Assembly: GCA_937906455.1 (NCBI GenBank)
Contig: CALCYT010000045.1
Location: forward strand, 1 to 19,801
Direction: 5' to 3'
Length of the DNA stretch: 19,801 nt
Source: an uncultured Bacteroidales bacterium
GTDB lineage: Bacteria; Bacteroidota; Bacteroidia; Bacteroidales; F082
In this document: piece by piece, positions 15,101 through 19,801 of the stretch
How the letters are laid out: the number at the start of each line of letters is the position of its first letter
Numbering within the stretch: the stretch's first letter is position 1
Program-made: the position numbers and the translations under genes
The notes under the pieces: model-generated
Databases searched by the model: none
Told to the model about the DNA's origin: nothing
What the model saw: only the letters and a program-made list of their open reading frames with translations

Positions 15101-18100
15101 AAGGATTCAATTTCGGGTTGCGACACGACACCTTGGTGAAGGACTCTGTGTCGTTGAGCACAATAGCACACGGCTGCGACAGTATAGTGTATCTTAACCT
15201 GCTTGTGCATCCTGTGCTGGACACAATATTCAGTGACACTATTTGCGCAAACGAAAACTATGCTTTACATGGTTTCGACGCGTCAAATGGTTTCAACATC
15301 CAAGAACCGGAAGCCTCTGACGACCCGTATTATTATGAGTTTACAACGCAATCGGTGGTGACGGGATGTGACAGCATAGTCAAACTTTATCTCACTGTCA
15401 AGCCCATACCCACTAATTATATAATGGACACGATATGTCAAGACGGGACATATCATGAAAATGGTTTTAACATCACGCCGAATGAGGCGGGCGTTTACCA
15501 TGACACATTAGTCGTTGACAACGGTGGTGCCAACGGATGCGACAGCGTGGTATATCTGACGCTTACTGTCGCTCCGGTTTATTATGAGACAATAGAGACG
15601 TTCATCGGCACGGGAGACAGCTATACAGAACACGGGTTTTCATTGATAGAACCGGAGGCCGGACATTATGAGATAGATTCAATATATCACACTGCCCTAT
15701 ACGAATGCGACAGCATTTGGCGTTTAAGATTATGGGTTTATGAGACAAATTCAAATGTTGTTAATGCAGAGGTATGTTATGGCGACATTTATGAACATAA
15801 CTGCGGAGACAGCGTTGTGTCGTATCAGCAATATCAATATGAGGAGGGAACACATATTGATATACTTCGGTTCTTGAATGTGAATCAAGTTGACAGTATT
15901 GTCACATTGAATCTCACTGTCAAGCCCATACCTATTAATTATATAATGGACACGATATGTCAGAACGGGACATATCATGAAAATGGTTTTGACATCACGC
16001 CGAATGAAGCGGGCGTTTACCATGACACATTAGTCGTTGACAACGGTGGTGCCAACGGATGCGACAGCGTGGTATATCTGACGCTTACTGTCGCTCCGGT
16101 TTATTATGAGACAATAGAGACGTTCATCGGCACGGGAGACAGCTATACAGAACATGGGTTTTCATTGATAGAACCGGAGGCCGGACATTATGAGATAGAT
16201 TCCATATATCACACTGCCCTATACGAATGCGACAGCATTTGGCATTTGAGCCTATCGGTTTATGAGACATATTCCACACATTTTGAAACATCAATATGCC
16301 AAGGTGAGGATTATGTGCACCCCAATCCTGATACCATACAGTTTATTGGTTATGAACCCGGCACATATAGCAGGGAGTATCATTTCACCACAGTTCATGG
16401 AGTTGACAGCACTTTGTACCTGACTTTGAACGTATATCCTGTGTATGACAGCATCATTGATGACGATATATGTGTTGGAGAGAATTATACATTGTATAAT
16501 TTTGACATATCGCAACCTGAAGTGGGTTATCATGATGAATATAACCAATATTTACAGACCATCAATAATTGCGACAGCACGGTGCATCTGCGTCTGAATG
16601 TGTGGCCTGATTATTCCCAAACAATAGACACGTTCATTGGTGCAGGGTACGACTATATCGCAAACAGCTTTGAGATAATCAACCCTTCTATAGGTGTACA
16701 CAATTATGACACCTTATTCTTTAGTGTACACGGATGCGACAGTGCCATTTCCTTGAATCTGACAGTTTATCCGACATACGCAGATTTCATACATGACTCG
16801 ATTTGCTATGGCGAGGATTACATGGAAAACGGATTTGATTATCACAACCCTGTGCCGCAGATAATATACGACACCTTGCGTTTGCTGACGGTTCATGATG
16901 TTGACAGCACGATATATCTGCAGCTTGATGTGCGTGAGGTTTATGACATGGAGATAAGCGACAGTCTGTGCCACGGCGAAGACTTCACCAAATATGATTA
17001 TTTGGGTTGGACAATACTACAGCCGGAAGTAGGCTCCTTTGCCAACACATTCAATCTGCAGTCAATATATGGTTGCGACAGCGTTGTTAATGTGCATCTT
17101 GATGTGTGGCCGACATTCGAGAACTACGAGTATGATTCGGTGTGCTATGGCAACATTTACGACAAGTGGGGTTTCAATATAAGTAGCGACACCTTGGCAA
17201 CAGGTATGAATTACGACACATTGTATTTGGAGACGATTCATGGTTGCGACAGCATCACGTATCTTGCCCTGAAGGTGTTGCCTGTGTATGATTACGTGAT
17301 CGTTGACACCATTTGTCATTTGTATGACTATCATCAGAACGGCTTCAACATCACTAATCCTAATATGGGACTTAACCGCGACACCTTGTTCCTGCGAACC
17401 GTCAGCGACTGCGACAGCATTGTGCGTCTGGAGCTTATGGTTATGGAAAGCTACGACAGTACCATTTATGCGGATATATGCATAGGGGAGGATTACATTG
17501 AAAACAATTTCGAGTTCTTGCGTCCGACAATAGGTGTTTATATAGACTCATTGCACTTCAGTACCGGTTTGGGGTGCGACAGTGTCGTACGACTGAATCT
17601 GACAGTGCATCCGACTTACGAGACTTATATCAAAGACTCGATATGCTATGAGGAGGACTATACCTTGAACGGTTTCGAAGAGATATTCCCTCCGCTTGGC
17701 ATAACATACGACACCTTGTATCTCAACAGCATATATGGTTGCGACAGCTTGGTGTATCTCGACTTGATGGTCAGCCCGACATATGTTGCGAATAACACTG
17801 TAAACATTATCGACAGCATTTGTGAAGGTGATGATTACGATTTGTATGGATTCTATAAGACAGGCTTGTCGTCAGGCACGTATTATGACACGCTGTTGAT
17901 GACGACGATTTCGGGCTGTGACAGTATTGTGGCGTTAACCCTCAAGGTGAATATGGCAAATGAAACCGTTGTTTCGGGTGAGATATGTGAGGGAGAAGAT
18001 TTTACCGGTTATGACTTCAACATCATACAGCCTGAGCCTGGAGACAGGGTGTATTCGAGAGTGCTAACCAACTCGCATAACTGCGACAGCACCGTGTTCC

Positions 18101-19801
18101 TTGAACTTACCGTATGGCCGAACTCGAATCGTTATATCATAGATACGGTGTGCCATGGTGTTGACTATCTGCTTGACGGATTTGTGATAATACAGCCTGA
18201 GGTCGGGGTCTTCTATGATACCTTGAACCTGTACAACATGCACGGCTGCGACAGCACGGTGTTTATGAACCTCACGGTGTTGCCGGAGTTCGACACCACG
18301 TTCTATGACACCATCTGTTATGGTCAGGATTACTTGTTGCATGATTTCAACTACGTGATGCCTGAAGTAGGACATTATATCGACACCTTGTTCCTGTTGA
18401 ACCAGTATGGTTGCGACAGCATTCTGTATCTTGAACTTACGGTTAATCCGGTGCATGACACCATATTCGACGACATTATTTGTCAGGGTTCAGATTATGA
18501 CGACCACGGATTCCATATAACAATGCCTTGGGCAGGAAGCCATACTTATGTGGATAGTCTTAAGAATCAATACGGTTGCGACAGTATCGTCGTTTTGAAC
18601 CTCTCAGTGACAGGATGGGCTGACACGCTGCTGACAGTGTCGATTTGCGAAGGCGATGATTATATAGAAAACGGTTTCGAGTATCTGCGTCCTGAGCCGG
18701 GTATATACATCGACTCATTGCAGGTTCCGCCGGTGGTCGCATGCGACAGTATGGTTTATCTGAATCTCACAGTAAACAGGAAATCATATCGCGCGCTTAA
18801 AGACACGATTTGCTATGGCGAAGACTATACATGGCTGGGTTTCAACTTCATCCAGCCAAATGTAGGAACCCATGTTGACACCCTGTTCCTGAATAATTAT
18901 AATGGTTGCGACAGCATAGTGACAATGACGTTGACCGTCAACCCGGTACACGATACTTTGTTTATGGACACCATCTGCGAGAATATGGACTACGCCATGC
19001 ACGGCTTCGAGTACGGCGACACCCTGATGGTGGGAACCTATTACGACACATTGTTCTTGCAGAATATCCACGGTTGCGACAGTACAGTCTATCTCGCTTT
19101 GACCGTCAACCCGATACACGACACTTTGTTCATGGACACCATCTGCGAGAATATGGACTACGCTATGCACGGCTTCAAGTACGATGACACATTAACAGCC
19201 GGTCTGCATCTCGACACCTTGTTCTTAAGTAACATCTACGGTTGCGACAGTACAGTCTATCTCGCTTTGACCGTCAATCCGGTACATGAAATACAGTTCT
19301 TGGATACCATCTGTGAAGGCATGCCATACGACAGCCTCGGCTTCGCATACGGCGACACATTGATGACGGGAGATTATTATGACATCTTGTTCTTGAATAA
19401 CATTTACGGTTGCGACAGCATAGTGACAATGACGTTGACCGTCAACCCGGTACATGAAATCCAGTTCATGGACACCATCTGCGAGAACATGGACTATGCC
19501 ATGCACGGCTTCGAGTACGGCGACACCCTGATGGCGGGAACCTATTACGACACCTTGTTCTTGCAGAATATCCACGGTTGCGACAGTACAGTCTATCTCG
19601 CTTTGACCGTCAACCCGATACACGACACTTTGTTCATGGACACCATCTGCGAGAATATGGACTACGCTATGCACGGCTTCAAGTACGATGACACATTAAC
19701 AGCCGGTCTGCATCTCGACACCTTGTTCTTAAGTAACATCTACGGTTGCGATAGTACAGTCTATCTCGCTTTGACAGTCAATCCGATACATGACACCTTG
19801 T
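12121..19801 (+). CDS. Giant secreted repeat protein, 3' end beyond window
   Basis: One frame stays open from ATG 12121 to the window end, at least 2560 codons. A purine-rich AAAAGAAGAAG precedes the ATG; ATG 12127 is an alternative start. Residues 1-24 form a Sec signal peptide with likely cleavage after LYS, before QSDYDF. Residues about 35-235 form a beta-rich domain ending in the ADGSHFGYAYFVVK pattern seen in secreted Bacteroidetes proteins. A PKD/Ig-like segment (about 240-310, SYYWTTST) follows. From about residue 320 come tandem repeats of 54-73, mostly 55-56, residues. The repeat pattern is: D-x-I-C-x-G-E-D-Y, G-F-x-I, P-x-x-G-x-Y-x-D-T-L, G-C-D-S, then L-x-L-T-V-x-P. The protein is strongly acidic and poor in Lys. 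Such xCDS repeats occur in Bacteroidetes surface proteins that often end in type IX sorting or CHU_C domains, but that end is not visible here. Adhesion or a cell-surface stalk is an inference. Function is unknown. Confidence 0.95.
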   Translation, partial: MTMKVRNLLSLIVILFLSNSVLYSQSDYDFMNLNGPGVTCGYGFGPGLNGDVIVTPAVPFYRTGVREGRHTIITQQGTDPNTNNLLQIIPEGETSVIRLGNADVQNSAPGYAEGIRYEFTVDPLYSVLLVNFAVVFEDPSHTLNAQPKFRVKITDDHDNLLEDCTEYVVTSTNGIPGFNDNGNIRWRDWSAIGIDLSQKVGQTIRVTFETEDCADGSHFGYAYFVVKTIPNCISAKDCGDGTITLVAPESFASYYWTTSTHQNDGATTQEITCAMTEDGLSAKCHLTSFTECEMDLRATVIMDDPALNGGVQYYNVENHCKGTPFNEHGFDIEESELTETGTHVYFNSIIEYTDCSNPTHMILSIDVVDTIYAEYQYDEVCINQESYHNGVFDVDELEVGTDTISVVHSSAGCCDTVYRLVLTVWPIEDTLVHDTICWGEDYHVNDNIIMTAEYIAEFFNPGGNLTNEYVFTSVHGCDSMASYDIYLAEVYNETLDAGATCQGVPWESDGLVIDDVSVGDTTVYKTFEDKSVLGCDSITVFKLDVRPVYTTSLEIDLCEGEDYTHPEDNSIVFNDLSVNDSPITHEKHYTSVDGCDSVLMLTINVMPKYHIVHEESIFWNGSVDTIVLANLNPPLDTHGFDLDTIFNAWPIEDYYEYGEEITGVLYECDSMAVLRILIYMVYDTTIVADICYGDGYNDYGFNITPSSVGTFNYMNQGHTHHGADSIVRLTLNVHPVKNEQLSATICDGSSYTQNGFNISPSDYHYGLNTFVNHDETLYACDSVTTLELTVLDEIVADIHETICDSIVGHYENPYEMDITELHYGMNEFEKIGTSVVSGCDSITRLHLNVGRSYTTNVRGTGCRYTTLDTLGWHLVFDSGEYDTTIMLQTVNGCDSIINFHFSMYNADRVYDNQEVCYGEGYVDEDHNFDFDTSTEVGHYIDTFLYVNDDYYYPVYTCDSYYILNLDVWPLADTTLYEEVCDNHGYYHRDEFTYEGFNFGLRHDTLVKDSVSLSTIAHGCDSIVYLNLLVHPVLDTIFSDTICANENYALHGFDASNGFNIQEPEASDDPYYYEFTTQSVVTGCDSIVKLYLTVKPIPTNYIMDTICQDGTYHENGFNITPNEAGVYHDTLVVDNGGANGCDSVVYLTLTVAPVYYETIETFIGTGDSYTEHGFSLIEPEAGHYEIDSIYHTALYECDSIWRLRLWVYETNSNVVNAEVCYGDIYEHNCGDSVVSYQQYQYEEGTHIDILRFLNVNQVDSIVTLNLTVKPIPINYIMDTICQNGTYHENGFDITPNEAGVYHDTLVVDNGGANGCDSVVYLTLTVAPVYYETIETFIGTGDSYTEHGFSLIEPEAGHYEIDSIYHTALYECDSIWHLSLSVYETYSTHFETSICQGEDYVHPNPDTIQFIGYEPGTYSREYHFTTVHGVDSTLYLTLNVYPVYDSIIDDDICVGENYTLYNFDISQPEVGYHDEYNQYLQTINNCDSTVHLRLNVWPDYSQTIDTFIGAGYDYIANSFEIINPSIGVHNYDTLFFSVHGCDSAISLNLTVYPTYADFIHDSICYGEDYMENGFDYHNPVPQIIYDTLRLLTVHDVDSTIYLQLDVREVYDMEISDSLCHGEDFTKYDYLGWTILQPEVGSFANTFNLQSIYGCDSVVNVHLDVWPTFENYEYDSVCYGNIYDKWGFNISSDTLATGMNYDTLYLETIHGCDSITYLALKVLPVYDYVIVDTICHLYDYHQNGFNITNPNMGLNRDTLFLRTVSDCDSIVRLELMVMESYDSTIYADICIGEDYIENNFEFLRPTIGVYIDSLHFSTGLGCDSVVRLNLTVHPTYETYIKDSICYEEDYTLNGFEEIFPPLGITYDTLYLNSIYGCDSLVYLDLMVSPTYVANNTVNIIDSICEGDDYDLYGFYKTGLSSGTYYDTLLMTTISGCDSIVALTLKVNMANETVVSGEICEGEDFTGYDFNIIQPEPGDRVYSRVLTNSHNCDSTVFLELTVWPNSNRYIIDTVCHGVDYLLDGFVIIQPEVGVFYDTLNLYNMHGCDSTVFMNLTVLPEFDTTFYDTICYGQDYLLHDFNYVMPEVGHYIDTLFLLNQYGCDSILYLELTVNPVHDTIFDDIICQGSDYDDHGFHITMPWAGSHTYVDSLKNQYGCDSIVVLNLSVTGWADTLLTVSICEGDDYIENGFEYLRPEPGIYIDSLQVPPVVACDSMVYLNLTVNRKSYRALKDTICYGEDYTWLGFNFIQPNVGTHVDTLFLNNYNGCDSIVTMTLTVNPVHDTLFMDTICENMDYAMHGFEYGDTLMVGTYYDTLFLQNIHGCDSTVYLALTVNPIHDTLFMDTICENMDYAMHGFKYDDTLTAGLHLDTLFLSNIYGCDSTVYLALTVNPVHEIQFLDTICEGMPYDSLGFAYGDTLMTGDYYDILFLNNIYGCDSIVTMTLTVNPVHEIQFMDTICENMDYAMHGFEYGDTLMAGTYYDTLFLQNIHGCDSTVYLALTVNPIHDTLFMDTICENMDYAMHGFKYDDTLTAGLHLDTLFLSNIYGCDSTVYLALTVNPIHDTL
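15391..15745 (+). repeat. Copy A of an internal 522-bp-offset duplication
   Basis: This segment recurs at 15913-16267, exactly 522 bp (174 codons, three repeat units) downstream. I count 8 differences over the 330 bp 15391-15720 compared with 15913-16242. Between the two copies lies one diverged repeat (about 15746-15912), which carries the odd NQVDS signature. This is a recent in-frame duplication within the otherwise diverged part of the array. Confidence 0.9.
15913..16267 (+). repeat. Copy B of the 522-bp-offset duplication
   Basis: This is the second copy of 15391-15745. Differences are scattered single bases, both silent and coding. Homology fades after the ECDSIW signature, where the two copies continue as RLRLWVYET and HLSLSVYET. 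Confidence 0.9.
18904..19801 (+). repeat. Higher-order 504-bp (three-unit) tandem block
   Basis: The region 18904-19407 is repeated from 19408 to the window end at an offset of 504 bp, three 168-bp units. Bases 19051-19247 and 19555-19751 (197 bp) show no difference in my base-by-base reading; flanking parts differ at about a dozen sites. The second block is cut by the window edge, so the array probably continues. Confidence 0.92.

Larger units (their letters stand above)
13078..19801 (+). repeat. Tandem xCDS protein repeats (at least 37 units)
   Basis: Thirty-seven x-C/V/A-D-S signatures can be placed, from 13546 to 19744, all in one register. The first twenty or so are spaced 162-219 bp apart. 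From 17071 on the spacing is mostly exactly 165 bp, and the last five intervals are exactly 168 bp. Two more diverged units precede them (13078-13380, with CCDT and TDCS in the signature position). Repeats in the left part are diverged and relatively AT-rich; those near the right edge are almost identical at DNA level. Confidence 0.93.

Noticed and set aside
13186..18456. Many other short minus-strand frames across the giant gene
   Set aside because: All lie fully inside the open plus frame, share repeated antisense motifs with one another, and have no recognisable domain.
18784..19674. Minus-strand frames of 128 and 149 codons that look like repeat proteins
   Set aside because: They are antisense shadows of the plus-strand repeats: the regular codon pattern keeps the opposite frame open. 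They have no promoter or start context, and the plus frame is continuous across them.
1..19801. tRNA, rRNA, riboswitch or insertion sequence
   Set aside because: I saw no tRNA cloverleaf, rRNA segment, known riboswitch core, transposase or paired terminal inverted repeats.

Overview
This is chromosomal DNA from a member of the Bacteroidota, most likely an uncultured Bacteroidales. The evidence is the Bacteroidetes-type -7 promoter box (TAnnTTTG) in front of nearly every transcription unit, the near absence of strong Shine-Dalgarno sites, very AT-rich spacers, and gene families typical of the phylum: a coiled-coil lipoprotein of Cbp1 type, a RecQ with its winged helix ahead of the zinc site, and a giant secreted protein with xCDS repeats. 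Species cannot be told from the sequence alone.

Layout. Positions 1-4581 are read leftwards. They hold the first codons of an unidentified gene, a 296-bp array of 8-bp repeats, the replicative helicase dnaB, an Fe-S PD-(D/E)XK nuclease-like protein related to DUF2779, and a MATE exporter; the last two are one nucleotide apart. A 268-bp divergent promoter region follows, containing a near-perfect 20-bp hairpin. Rightwards come a coiled-coil lipoprotein with its own terminator and a sigma-54-type response regulator. The regulator converges, with an 8-bp overlap of coding ends, on a leftward trmH. Divergent from trmH is a two-gene operon (membrane-anchored TPR protein and fmt, ATGA overlap), then a single HU gene with a strong promoter and terminator. 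recQ is read leftwards from 11985. From a shared divergent promoter region a giant gene starts at 12121 and stays open to the end of the window.

The first 12 kb is mostly ordinary housekeeping: replication and repair (dnaB, recQ, HU, nuclease), tRNA modification and initiator-tRNA formylation (trmH, fmt), transport and regulation. The unusual part is 12121-19801. It is an open frame of at least 2560 codons encoding a signal peptide, a beta-rich N-terminal domain, a PKD/Ig-like segment and at least 37 tandem repeats of about 55-56 residues, each carrying a Cys-Asp-Ser-like signature in which Asp-Ser never varies. The repeats become more regular and more alike at DNA level towards the right edge, where a three-repeat (504-bp) block is being duplicated. 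The C-terminus, where a type IX secretion sorting domain or a CHU_C-type domain would be expected, lies outside the window.
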